Source of the DNA: a virus
Virus record (IMG/VR): IMGVR_UViG_3300013117_000358
Span: 1-32,614 of that record
Reading direction: 5' to 3' (one strand)
Length of the DNA: 32,614 bases
The position numbers and the translations under genes were made by a program. Positions 6,165-13,314 of this stretch are shown piece by piece. Position 1 is the stretch's first letter, and every line of letters starts with the position of its first letter. The notes under the pieces are model-generated. The model worked only from the letters and a program-made list of their open reading frames with translations, was not told the DNA's origin and ran no database searches.

Positions 6165-7147
6165 CCCCGGCCTCCGAGCTCTGAATTGAAAAGCGGCATG
6201 TCTTCCTTGATCCGCCTCTTGGCCATCTCGGCGTATTCAGGGTTGAGCTCGATACCGATAAAATTCCGCCCGTTTCGAAGTGCTACAACGCCTGTCGTGC
6301 CCGAGCCACAGAATGGATCGAGGACGGTACCCCCAATAGGGCACCCGGCCAGAATACAGGGCTCTACCAGCTTCTCTGGGAATGTCGCGAAGTGCGCTTC
6401 TGGATAGGGCCGGGTGGCGATTGTCCAGACGGAACGCTTATTGCGGCCTAATTCTGGGCGATTATACCCAAGATTGCCGCCCTTATGCCCTGCACCCAAT
6501 CCAGCGTTTCTATATGCTTCGCCGCGTCTTCCCCCATCGTTCCGGCTAGTCTCTGGGCGAGGTGTACATCGCGCCCTCTCCGCTATCGCCTCCGCGTCGT
6601 AGTAATAACTCTGACTCTTCGCCAGCAAGAAAATGTACTCATGTGCTTTGGTCGGCCTGTCCGTCACGCTTTCGGGCATCGGATTCGGCTTGCTCCAGAT
6701 GATGTCGGAGCGGAGCCACCAGCCGTCCGCCTGTAAGGCAAAGGCTACCCGCCACGGGATGCCTACTAGATTCTTTGGTTTGAGAGTCGTTCGCCGTCTT
6801 GGCCGTATCCTGTCAATGCCCGCCTGTTTATTTGCTGAAGAATGCTTGCCATGCCAACGCTCGTTAAAGCCTTCATCTCTTCGCGGATTACCAGAATAAC
6901 TATCCCCAAGATTTAGCCAAGCTGTGCCATCCTTCCTCAACACCCGACGCAGCTCACGGAATACCTGTACCATTTTCTCGATGTATTCCTCTGGCGTGTT
7001 TTCAAGTCCGAGCTGCCCTTCGATGCCGTAGTCCCGGAGCCTCCAGTAGGGCGGTGAAGTCACGACGCAATTCACGGAGCCTTCGGGTAGACCTGGTAGA
7101 AGCCCCAAGATGTCGCCCTGTAGGATCCGTGAATTTGTCTTTTTCAT
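6158..7147 (-). CDS. DNA methyltransferase, beta-class (N4-cytosine or N6-adenine)
   Basis: A 329-residue protein with motif IV first (VVTSPPYWRLRDYGIEGQLG, residues 28-47) and the SAM-binding motif I near the end (DPFCGSGTTG, 277-286, followed by NFIGIELNPEY). That order defines beta-class amino-methyltransferases. SPPY favours N4-cytosine but does not exclude N6-adenine. The central region (about 85-240) should hold target recognition. The start ATG 7147 overlaps the upstream stop by ATGA. Together with the cytosine methyltransferase it forms a pair bracketed by 23-bp repeats. The likely role is protection of phage DNA from host restriction; no matching restriction enzyme is present. Confidence 0.92.
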   Translation of the reverse strand: MKKTNSRILQGDILGLLPGLPEGSVNCVVTSPPYWRLRDYGIEGQLGLENTPEEYIEKMVQVFRELRRVLRKDGTAWLNLGDSYSGNPRRDEGFNERWHGKHSSANKQAGIDRIRPRRRTTLKPKNLVGIPWRVAFALQADGWWLRSDIIWSKPNPMPESVTDRPTKAHEYIFLLAKSQSYYYDAEAIAERARCTPRPETSRNDGGRRGEAYRNAGLGAGHKGGNLGYNRPELGRNKRSVWTIATRPYPEAHFATFPEKLVEPCILAGCPIGGTVLDPFCGSGTTGVVALRNGRNFIGIELNPEYAEMAKRRIKEDMPLFNSELGGRGC

Positions 7148-7159
7148 TGAATCGTGCCC
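7137..7159. repeat. 23-bp direct repeat, copy 2 (right boundary of methyltransferase pair)
   Basis: GTCTTTTTCATTGAA-T-CGTGCCC, 22/23 identical to 5327-5349. It too lies across a stop/start junction, so both junctions read '...GT(V/I)Q stop / MKKT'. Confidence 0.7.
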
Positions 7160-7605
7160 GCACTCAGTAGGGGCGGCACCTTTCCCGTCTCATATGCCTG
7201 TTCGATCTGCGGCGTAGCCCACTCCGAGACCGTTCTACCGTCCGGCATGACGATATGAGCCATGAACTCGTCCTCGAAGACCGTGATACCGGATTCGACG
7301 GACTCAAGCTTCGCCTTGACGAGCAGGGTGAGAGCGCGCCAGGACTGACGTACTGCCTGATCCCAAGCTTTCTCCGCCGTGATGTTGGAGCGCCGGCGTC
7401 GGCCGGTCGGGGTACTCTTGAAATCCTCCTGTTGCGGCACGGTCAGCTTGAAGCGGATGAACTTCCCGTTCATTCGGAAGCCGATCATGGCTTTGCCGTC
7501 GCCCCAGCCGTAGGCGAATTGATCAGCGCCATACCGCTTCAGCGTCCGTTCGATCTCATTGCGAGATCGATCAGCGGCGACCGTCGTTCTAGATGCGTAT
7601 TTCAT
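7144..7605 (-). CDS. Conserved phage protein, unknown function
   Basis: A 153-residue protein that begins MKYASRTTVAADRSRNEIER and then TLKRYGADQFAYGWGDGKAM. I recognise this pattern as a widespread uncharacterised phage protein found among recombination and replication genes. It has a mixed alpha/beta look without catalytic signatures. It starts at ATG 7605 after GCAGGA, overlapping the upstream gene by 17 bases. It ends GTIQ at the 23-bp repeat that marks the edge of the methyltransferase cassette. Confidence 0.75.
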   Translation of the reverse strand: MKYASRTTVAADRSRNEIERTLKRYGADQFAYGWGDGKAMIGFRMNGKFIRFKLTVPQQEDFKSTPTGRRRRSNITAEKAWDQAVRQSWRALTLLVKAKLESVESGITVFEDEFMAHIVMPDGRTVSEWATPQIEQAYETGKVPPLLSAGTIQ

Positions 7606-8017
7606 TCCTGCTCACTCCATCACCAGTCCGTTGCCAGGTTCGGCCGGCGGGAACGGTGGAATGGTCTGCCCTGGCGGACGTATCGACGCTGAGGATTCGC
7701 CTCTCCGTTCCCGCGCGGATGCGCCGGCGTCTCCCAATTCCAATCTCGTGGATGATGGTTGCGCTGACGTCGGAGGCAGCGGCGACCGCTCTGCGCCCTA
7801 CGCCCGCACGGGACAGCTTCCTGAGGTGTCGGCGGGCCCGGTCTGCGGGCCCGATTCCGTTCCATTCGCCGCACCGGCGTGCAGCCGCACGCCCACACTC
7901 GTATCGCGAGTTGACGGCACGGCACAGCAAGCACCGGCAGCCGGAGATGTAGCGTAGACGCGTGTCGTGAGGGCGGTCGCGGAAGCTTTCTGGAGAAGGC
8001 AGCGTCTTTGGTCTCAT
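7589..8017 (-). CDS. Zinc-knuckle/helix-turn-helix-type phage DNA-binding protein
   Basis: A 142-residue protein. The chosen ATG is 8017, overlapping the upstream stop by one base (TGATG). The N-terminal part has HDTRLRYISGCRCLLCRAVN, a C-x-C-x-x-C knuckle. It is followed by GPADRARRHLRKLSRAGVGR and AVAAASDVSATIIHEIGIGR, which look like an HTH with the recognition pattern 'DVSxTxIxEIxxGRR'. The C-terminus contains TERRILSVDTSARADHSTVP. This architecture is common in phage proteins of unknown role; DNA binding or regulation is inferred. Confidence 0.65.
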   Translation of the reverse strand: MRPKTLPSPESFRDRPHDTRLRYISGCRCLLCRAVNSRYECGRAAARRCGEWNGIGPADRARRHLRKLSRAGVGRRAVAAASDVSATIIHEIGIGRRRRIRAGTERRILSVDTSARADHSTVPAGRTWQRTGDGVSRNEIRI

Positions 8018-8424
8018 CACTTTTTCTGCTCAAGGCTGTTCCTCGAACAGGAATGCTTACAGCCCTTGCCGCTGTTTAGGCTCTGCATCTCGCGAACAAA
8101 GTGCTGAAGTTCTCCGCGTCCACATCTACGAGATCGATAGGCCACAAGGACTTGCCGTTTTTTGACGATTAGAAACGGTTCTATCATATTCAGAATGACC
8201 GCAGCTTCCCGGCCGAAACAACGCCAGTAGAATGCAGGCTTCCGTATGCCATCACGTCGGTCATGACGCCGGACGGTGCCAAGACGCGTGATCCGCTGTA
8301 GCCTCAACACAAGCTCCTCGGTGGTGGATGCGACAACTAGGCGAAGGTAACCTTCTTTCGACAATCCTATATAGCCTTCGCCGTCGATAATTCCTGCCAA
8401 GTACGCACCTTCTGTCTTCGTCAT
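8017..8424 (-). CDS. LAGLIDADG homing endonuclease
   Basis: A 135-residue protein starting at ATG 8424, eight bases after the upstream stop. Residues 9-17 are LAGIIDGEG, a good LAGLIDADG motif with the catalytic acidic residue, followed by YIGLSKEGYLRLVVAS and the helix/strand pattern of the fold. A single motif in a short protein implies it works as a homodimer. Such enzymes cut a specific DNA site and promote their own spread. It is free-standing, not visibly inside an intron or intein, and inserted between small zinc-protein genes. The C-terminus is Cys/Lys-rich. Confidence 0.85.
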   Translation of the reverse strand: MTKTEGAYLAGIIDGEGYIGLSKEGYLRLVVASTTEELVLRLQRITRLGTVRRHDRRDGIRKPAFYWRCFGREAAVILNMIEPFLIVKKRQVLVAYRSRRCGRGELQHFVREMQSLNSGKGCKHSCSRNSLEQKK

Positions 8425-8432
8425 GAACAATC

Positions 8433-8636
8433 TCAAAAAGGAATGGGATCCTGCTCTTGGTCTCGCTTCTTTCCCTTGCCCGACTTCCGACGTGCCGCAC
8501 TCTGCCCCTCCGACGTGCTCTCGATATACCGACGCTTCGCCTCGCCACTGGGGCAGTCGCACAGGACCATGGCCTGCCGCTCCTCGTTCCAGAGCATCCC
8601 CTTGCCGTGACATTCGCGGCAGGACCAGTCACTCAT
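8433..8636 (-). CDS. Small zinc-finger protein (DnaJ-type CxxCxG knuckle)
   Basis: A 67-residue protein. The ATG at 8636 overlaps the upstream stop (ATGA). It starts MSDWSCRECHGKGMLWNEER and continues to VLCDCPSGEA, giving two Cys pairs (C-x-x-C-x-G-x-G and C-x-C) as in DnaJ-type zinc ribbons. The rest is charged and disordered (GKGKKRDQEQ). Function unknown; it is probably a nucleic-acid or protein-binding accessory of the replication region. Confidence 0.7.
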   Translation of the reverse strand: MSDWSCRECHGKGMLWNEERQAMVLCDCPSGEAKRRYIESTSEGQSAARRKSGKGKKRDQEQDPIPF

Positions 8637-8836
8637 GCGCCCCGGCCTCCTGCGCTCGTTAGGCGAGCCACCTCCTCCCTGCGCACAGGCCGGGGCTCCG
8701 CGTAGACATCCAAAGCGGCGAACAGCTTGACGATCGCGTCGTGGAGATAGAGCCGTCGGTCGTCGCCGGTGACATCCAGCGCTTTCTCGCAGCGCTCCTG
8801 CGCCGCCTGGCAGAGCTCGGAGATACTAAGCGACAC
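8633..8836 (-). CDS. Small hypothetical protein (67 residues)
   Basis: It begins at a GTG (8836) with AAGGAGAG 6-8 bases upstream, inside the end of the previous gene; an alternative GTG at 8842 is too close to the ribosome site. The product reads SLSISELCQAAQERCEKALD, then VTGDDRRLYLHDAIVKLFAA, a helical protein with conserved-looking acidic positions. It overlaps the next gene by four bases. No family recognised. Confidence 0.6.
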   Translation of the reverse strand: MSLSISELCQAAQERCEKALDVTGDDRRLYLHDAIVKLFAALDVYAEPRPVRREEVARLTSAGGRGA

Positions 8837-9530
8837 CGGCACTCTCCTTGAGCTTGCTCTTGCGCTCCTCCCATTGCTCGTCGGTCATCTCTTCCCCGAG
8901 AAGCTTCATGCTCACGATGGTCTGATGGATCGAGCGGGGCCTGCTTGGTGAGGCCACCTCTTTTCTGCCGAGAAGCCTCGCTCTATCTGTGCGAGTAACC
9001 GTGCTCGCAGCATTCGCCTCGAGGCGCTTGAGATACTTCGCTGCAATCTCCCTTGAAAGATCGGGCATGGTCTCCTCTCGGTACGCCTGCTCTCGGAGAC
9101 GCTCATAAGACTCGTAGAAGCGCGCGCGGTCGGAGACGCTATTCTCGGAAGAGCAGAGATATTTCCATCCGCCGATCGCACGGAGCGCCTTGCCGACCGC
9201 CGGGTGGGAGAACTCGGGGCAAGGATTCCAGTAACCGATTCGCCGCATGGCCGTGGTCACCTCCTCGTAGGCCTCGCCGGTACTGGGGATCCGGCCCTCA
9301 CAGGTGATCTCCCGGCAGACCTCGAGGATCTCAGCCAGGGAGGGAAAGAACGTATGCCGCTCGATGAGCACCAATGCGGCCGCGACGAGGACCTCCTGCG
9401 AGACCCTGGTCAGCCGGGCGCCCCAAATATCGAGAGTCTTTGCTGATACACTATCGGCTCCTTTCGGGATGGCTTCCTTGAGCTCTCTGAGCCATTTGAT
9501 GGCTTGGGACTTACTCGACTTTTCCTCCAC
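8826..9530 (-). CDS. Replicative helicase loader/inhibitor-like protein (G39P-like)
   Basis: The start is a GTG at 9530 (GAGGAAGAGC before it), giving 234 residues and a 20-base overlap with the initiator-like gene. Residues 1-80 contain IKWLRELKEAIPKGAD and RHTFFPSLAEILEVCREI, resembling the N-terminal domain of phage helicase loader/inhibitor proteins of the G39P type, with WLxxLxxxYP-like and 'FPSxAEI' elements. The later part has PEFSHPAVGKALRAIGGWKY and DRARFYESYERLREQ, also typical of phage loaders. Following a replication initiator-like gene supports a role in loading the host replicative helicase. It ends in TAG. Assignment is by pattern and order. Confidence 0.6.
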   Translation of the reverse strand: MEEKSSKSQAIKWLRELKEAIPKGADSVSAKTLDIWGARLTRVSQEVLVAAALVLIERHTFFPSLAEILEVCREITCEGRIPSTGEAYEEVTTAMRRIGYWNPCPEFSHPAVGKALRAIGGWKYLCSSENSVSDRARFYESYERLREQAYREETMPDLSREIAAKYLKRLEANAASTVTRTDRARLLGRKEVASPSRPRSIHQTIVSMKLLGEEMTDEQWEERKSKLKESAGVA

Positions 9531-10347
9531 GCTCTTCCTCCTCTGCTTTGCGGATCGCCTCGTCAAACGCGTCGTTGGCTCGTTGACTTTTCGCGGTTGG
9601 CCCCCGGATTCGGTTTGGATCGCGTAGATCGTTCTCGAACCAATTGACGACGATCGGTGGCAAGCTTTTCGGCCCCCGGCACTGGCGGTTTCGCAAAAGG
9701 TTGCCGTTGAGCCGCCCCCATCCACGCTGTAGTTCTTGGCGATTCAATGGCCGCAGGTTCTCCTCTTCGGCGATCTCCGTTAGGTGTGCGGCGAGCTCGC
9801 GTTTTGCATCTTCGCTGAACTCCACCTTTCGAGCTTTCTTGTTCCAGGTGATCCCCGCGTACCAACTCGGCCAGGAATCGGCGTCCGCCGATTCACCTGT
9901 AGAAGATCCCGTAGGGATCTTCGTAACAGAAGATGAAGATGAAGATGAAGATGAAGAACGGCGTTTCTTTAGCGTTACATCCCCGTTACTTTTTTTCTTC
10001 TTAACTCTATGCTTCTTAACACGTTTACGCGTGAGCTGTCTTTGTTCTTCATCCCGAACCATGCGCCGAGAATAGATAATTCCATCCTCGTTTTTACTGA
10101 ACACGTGGTTGTTTTCCAACTCCTGTAACGCTCGTGTAACGGTGGCCTCATCAGCCCTCACGTAGAGGCTGAGTCGGCGGGGATCCACGGGCTCGGCACC
10201 ATTGAGCTGAAGGTGTCCGTAGGGCTGCCCCTTGTGCATGAGGCGCATCATCTCAATCCAAAGACCTCGCGCTTCGAGGGAGCACATTTGGAGGCCTGGG
10301 TCGTCGCCCCAATCTTGCGGGTAGAACTGGAAGCTTGGACGGTTCAT
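9511..10347 (-). CDS. Phage replication initiator-like protein (winged-helix N-terminus, Ser-rich linker)
   Basis: The preferred start is ATG 10347 (an in-frame GTG lies at 10353), giving 278 residues. The N-terminus (PSFQFYPQDWGDDPGLQMCS, then LEARGLWIEMMRLMH) and a winged-helix segment with EATVTRALQELENNHVFSKN match the DNA-binding head of phage replisome-organiser or DUF1376-like proteins. A basic and poly-Ser linker follows (about residues 107-145). A C-terminal domain contains LTEIAEEENLRPLNRQELQR, then GWGRLNGNLLRNRQ and PPIVVNWFENDLRDP. The linker DNA carries direct repeats and a hairpin that could be an origin. It lies just before the helicase-loader-like gene, the usual order in phage replication modules. 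Confidence 0.65.
   Translation of the reverse strand: MNRPSFQFYPQDWGDDPGLQMCSLEARGLWIEMMRLMHKGQPYGHLQLNGAEPVDPRRLSLYVRADEATVTRALQELENNHVFSKNEDGIIYSRRMVRDEEQRQLTRKRVKKHRVKKKKSNGDVTLKKRRSSSSSSSSSSVTKIPTGSSTGESADADSWPSWYAGITWNKKARKVEFSEDAKRELAAHLTEIAEEENLRPLNRQELQRGWGRLNGNLLRNRQCRGPKSLPPIVVNWFENDLRDPNRIRGPTAKSQRANDAFDEAIRKAEEEERGGKVE
9902..10020. repeat. Repeat cluster in the linker of the initiator-like gene (possible origin)
   Basis: Within 120 bp there are: a perfect 9-bp inverted repeat with a 3-base loop (GAAGATCCC GTA GGGATCTTC, 9902-9922); 4.7 tandem copies of GAAGAT (9929-9956); two CGTTAC 11 bp apart (9973 and 9984); a T-rich run; and two CTTCTTAAC 15 bp apart (9997 and 10012). Repeats plus AT-rich DNA in the middle of an initiator gene are the arrangement seen at lambda-type origins. 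Origin function is inferred. Confidence 0.4.
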
Positions 10348-10349
10348 TG

Positions 10350-10418
10350 TCACGCGATAATGGTGATTTCCTTCAGCCGCTCAGCGTTGTCCAATGTCAC
10401 GAATTTCTCTTCAGTCAT
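10350..10418 (-). CDS. Tiny open frame (22 residues), possible leader peptide
   Basis: It starts at ATG 10418 with GGGAGGTGACAGAGG upstream, the best ribosome site in this gap. It reads MTEEKFVTLDNAERLKEITI plus two residues, and ends with TGA three bases before the initiator-like ATG, which itself has no ribosome site. Translational coupling of the initiator to this peptide is likely. It could instead be only a coupling device. Confidence 0.4.
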   Translation of the reverse strand: MTEEKFVTLDNAERLKEITIIA

Positions 10419-10424
10419 CCTCTG

Positions 10425-10562
10425 TCACCTCCCGTTCTTCTTGCCCGGCCCGGACGACCACCGGGCATTCTCGGCGGAATTGTCGAGTCTGCGCTGGGCC
10501 ATGTGTGAATAGAGAGCTGAATCCATCTCGTCCAGTCGCGCAGAAATTGGAGCCGGCGTCAT
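10425..10562 (-). CDS. Small hypothetical protein (45 residues)
   Basis: The ATG at 10562 overlaps the stop of the DUF6166 gene as ATGA. It starts MTPAPISARLDEMDSALYSH, then MAQRRLDNSAENARW, and ends basic (GPGKKNGR). It is predicted helical and charged. It is supported by overlap and composition only; no family recognised. Confidence 0.4.
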   Translation of the reverse strand: MTPAPISARLDEMDSALYSHMAQRRLDNSAENARWSSGPGKKNGR

Positions 10563-10921
10563 GCCGCTTCTTTGCCTCCTGGAGCCGGTGGAGGCGACAA
10601 GACGCCCCTTGGAAGCTCCCGGTTCAAATGGGGCCACGATTCGATCGCGTCCGAGCTCAAGATCCAGTCCTGGTCTGTCGGCCAGGTAGCGATGTAGTCG
10701 ACCTTGAACTTCTGATAGAGATCGCGATGGGGCTCGAAGCCGAGGTGATCCCAGAGTATGCAGCGGGCGAGCTCGGCGGGCCCACTGCCGTGATAGCCCC
10801 AGGAGAAGCCGGTAGGTGAGTGACAGACATGATGCTTGAGCTCGCGCTTCGCCCCGCTCGCCAAGGTGACGTAGACCTTCCTGTCGCCATTCCCACAGAT
10901 ACCTTTATAGAGTTTCTTCAT
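10559..10921 (-). CDS. DUF6166 family protein
   Basis: It starts at ATG 10921 (AGGAGGCAAAGC before it), overlapping the metallo-hydrolase gene by 17 bases; 120 residues. The core LKHHVCHSPTGFSWGYHGSG followed by PAELARCILWDHLG fits the DUF6166 hallmark 'SPxGFxWGYxGSGPAxLAxxIL'. The domain is often carried by phages and plasmids; its function is unknown. Residues after about 90 are less conserved and end in a Pro-rich tail. Confidence 0.85.
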   Translation of the reverse strand: MKKLYKGICGNGDRKVYVTLASGAKRELKHHVCHSPTGFSWGYHGSGPAELARCILWDHLGFEPHRDLYQKFKVDYIATWPTDQDWILSSDAIESWPHLNRELPRGVLSPPPAPGGKEAA

Positions 10922-11630
10922 GCTTTGCCTCCTGGCTGGCGTCGGCAACGTAGACAGGCTTTCCCGTTGCTTCCTCGACCAGCCGCTTGAACTGCTCTGC
11001 GTCGCTGTGCGCATCGGACAGATGCAGCAGATGGATCTCTCTCACTTTGCTGAGATCGGTCACCGCGAGGAGACCTAGTACGCGCTCGATGGACATGTGA
11101 TATCGAAGCGCGCGCATCTTGCGACTGGCCACTTCGTCGCTCTCCCGGAGAAGAGCCTCGGAATAGTTGGCTTCGATAGCGATATGGGTGAGCCCCGAGA
11201 AACGGTAAGGCACATATGCCGTGTCCGTGATGTAGAGCAGTTTCTCTTTGCCGGCCTGGACGAGAAAGCCCAGGGCTGGTACATCATGGCGGAGCTCGAA
11301 CGGAAGAACTCGCCAGTGGCCCTTGATCTTGAACGCCGTCATAGGTGCGACCGCGTGTGCGTTGTGATGACCAGCGAGCCCGAGCGAAGCGAAGGTCTGT
11401 CGCAGCGCGTACACATCGACACCAGCGCTCAGCACCCACTTCAGCGCCCGCGCATGATCGCCGTGGGAATGTGAGAGCAGCACACCGTCGAGCTCGGTCA
11501 CGCGGTAGTCGAGCCGTTGTTGCATCTCGGAGTAGCGGAGCCCGCACTCGATAGCGATCCGGCGCCCGTCGCCTTCCTCGAGCAGATAGAGATTGCCGGC
11601 GCTCGAGCTGGAGATGGGGGAGAAGATCAT
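10905..11630 (-). CDS. Metallo-beta-lactamase-fold hydrolase
   Basis: A 241-residue protein. The ATG at 11630 overlaps the HNH gene stop (ATGA). It begins MIFSPISSSSAGNLYLLEEG, and contains VLLSHSHGDHARAL (the H-x-H-x-D-H metal motif) and, further on, LLYITDTAYVPYRF and HLLHLSDAHSDA, which supply further metal-binding positions. It resembles YycJ/WalJ-type MBL proteins, which in phages often sit beside RecT. No RecE/lambda-exo homologue is visible, so this protein could be the nuclease acting with RecT, though that is inference from gene order. Confidence 0.85.
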   Translation of the reverse strand: MIFSPISSSSAGNLYLLEEGDGRRIAIECGLRYSEMQQRLDYRVTELDGVLLSHSHGDHARALKWVLSAGVDVYALRQTFASLGLAGHHNAHAVAPMTAFKIKGHWRVLPFELRHDVPALGFLVQAGKEKLLYITDTAYVPYRFSGLTHIAIEANYSEALLRESDEVASRKMRALRYHMSIERVLGLLAVTDLSKVREIHLLHLSDAHSDAEQFKRLVEEATGKPVYVADASQEAKHEETL

Positions 11631-12199
11631 TCTAATTTCGCCCCCTTGCCTTGATTGCAGCTCTGGCAAAGCGTGCGCAGATTATCAATTCTCGTCATTC
11701 CGTTCTTGGAAACAGGGACGATATGGTCTATAACCAGCAGTGTTTCTTTTCCGGTAGCGCCGCAAAGGACGCAACAAAACCGATCGCGCCGCATGATTCT
11801 GTATCGGAGCGAGTCACTAATCGCCGAGCGTTTAGGTTTGGGTGTTTTCGTCTCTATCGACAGGACATTCTTAAGTTCACCAGCCGCCATGCTTATCAAC
11901 TTCAACGCAGCCCCAACAGAGAATCCTCCGCACATGAGGCGCGCGGCCTCTATGGCGAAGATCGTGGCCGAGCGTGTGCGAAAATCACAACAGCCAATGA
12001 AGAACTCCCAGTTGTCTTCTTCGTTCCACCACTGATCTACGTACTTCCCGGCTTCTGCCTCAAGGTCGAGTCGTTCGATCGGTGCGGTGATATTTCCAAA
12101 CCCGTCGGATGGGGCGGATGGTCGGTACTTCGCTTCAGTGCTCATGCGTCGATACGCTGACTTGATCTGAGCTTCAACCTTGACCGTAGGCCGAAACAT
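11627..12199 (-). CDS. HNH endonuclease
   Basis: A 190-residue protein with a C-terminal HNH domain: FCCVLCGATGKETLLVIDHI (Cys143/Cys146, Asp158-His159), followed by RIDNLRTLCQSCNQGKG (Asn173, Cys178/Cys181). Two Cys pairs flank the catalytic His, giving a zinc-stabilised beta-beta-alpha metal fold that nicks or cuts DNA. The N-terminal 120 residues are helical and unassigned. It lies two bases after RecT and overlaps the MBL gene, so it is part of the recombination cluster rather than an obvious mobile insertion. It may also be a homing-type enzyme. Confidence 0.85.
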   Translation of the reverse strand: MFRPTVKVEAQIKSAYRRMSTEAKYRPSAPSDGFGNITAPIERLDLEAEAGKYVDQWWNEEDNWEFFIGCCDFRTRSATIFAIEAARLMCGGFSVGAALKLISMAAGELKNVLSIETKTPKPKRSAISDSLRYRIMRRDRFCCVLCGATGKETLLVIDHIVPVSKNGMTRIDNLRTLCQSCNQGKGAKLE

Positions 12200-12201
12200 T
12201 T

Positions 12202-13314
12202 TCAGAACCCAGGCCCGCCCAATTTCGCCTGTGTGCCCGACGCTGGATACTGCTTACGGTAGCGCCCCAGGAAGCCTTCCGTGTCGGCGAGAATTGCGGC
12301 GTAGTCCTCGTTCCCAACATGCCTCACGTCCTTCACCTTACGTATCGACGCGATCAGCTTTCGCGCCTTCGAGGGGTTGAGTTCGCACTCGTTGACAAGA
12401 TCCATGAAACGCGCCGCCGGCGAGCTCGGGCTCTCTTCTTCTTTGTTATCCGCCGGCTCTTCCGCCTTCTGTGCTTTCTCTTCTGGGGCTGGTGCTGGCG
12501 TCTCGCCCTCAGCCGGCAGGTCGATGACATCCTTGTTCGCCTCTTCCTCTACCCGCGCCTGCATCTCGGTCTCGGCGATGAGATGCTCCTGGCGCTCTAA
12601 TGCGCGCACGAGATAGGAGTCGTTGGACGAATTGATCATGCGCTTGCAGGCGCGCGCGATTACGGTCTTCTTGACGAATTCCTCCGGGTGATCGGTGTGC
12701 GCGCTTTGCTTCCCGTCTTTCGCCGGCCAATTCTGGCCCCGACTCCACGCCTTCTGGATCTGGTCCAACGTCATGATTTCGCAGTGGGACTCATGCGAAT
12801 CGCCTGGCTCAATGATGGCGTAGGCGGCGACGATACTCTTCAGATCGCCGACATTGCCGAGCTTCTGTTTGTGCTTCGTTACCATCTTCCTCCCCCGAAC
12901 GATCTCGTACTCGAGTTCGTCGCCGCGGTATACCGGCTCTGCATAGACCCTGGCTCCCGGATAGACGCGCTGTAGAAGAGCCTCATCACCGAAATACGAG
13001 CGCAGGCAGACGAGCTTGTCGCCGTAGACGACGAAGTAAACTTGATCTTTGACGGGTGAAAGACCTTGAATGATCATATCCATCAAGGCGTTGGCGACGC
13101 TGTCGTGGGTGCATACGCTGAGTGCTGACCTTCCAGACTTGTCCTTGGTGGTCTGCAACTTCAGCCACGCCCCCATGAGCGCGTTCTCGGCTGAGTAGTT
13201 CTCCGGTAAGTGGAGATTTCCGTCGCCAACAAGGTCGGTGACACGTTTCGTGACGACGTCCACGATGTCGCGCTTCACGAGAGCGAGGTCTTTGCTTGGG
13301 TTCTTTTCCGTCAT
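12202..13314 (-). CDS. recT: RecT family single-strand annealing protein
   Basis: A 370-residue protein starting at ATG 13314, overlapping the SbcC-like gene stop (ATGA). The RecT core is seen in LPENYSAENALMGAWLKLQT, SVANALMDMIIQGLSPVKDQ, VYFVVYGDKLVCLRSYFGDE and EFVKKTVIARACKRMINSSN. RecT binds single-stranded DNA and anneals complementary strands during phage recombination. From about residue 255 comes an acidic, Pro/Ala/Glu-rich linker (PAPAPEEKAQKAEEPADNKE), then a small C-terminal helical domain (LVNECELNPSKARKLIASIR) of unknown role, which makes it longer than typical RecT. Neighbours (SbcC-like, HNH, MBL) form a recombination module. Confidence 0.93.
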   Translation of the reverse strand: MTEKNPSKDLALVKRDIVDVVTKRVTDLVGDGNLHLPENYSAENALMGAWLKLQTTKDKSGRSALSVCTHDSVANALMDMIIQGLSPVKDQVYFVVYGDKLVCLRSYFGDEALLQRVYPGARVYAEPVYRGDELEYEIVRGRKMVTKHKQKLGNVGDLKSIVAAYAIIEPGDSHESHCEIMTLDQIQKAWSRGQNWPAKDGKQSAHTDHPEEFVKKTVIARACKRMINSSNDSYLVRALERQEHLIAETEMQARVEEEANKDVIDLPAEGETPAPAPEEKAQKAEEPADNKEEESPSSPAARFMDLVNECELNPSKARKLIASIRKVKDVRHVGNEDYAAILADTEGFLGRYRKQYPASGTQAKLGGPGF

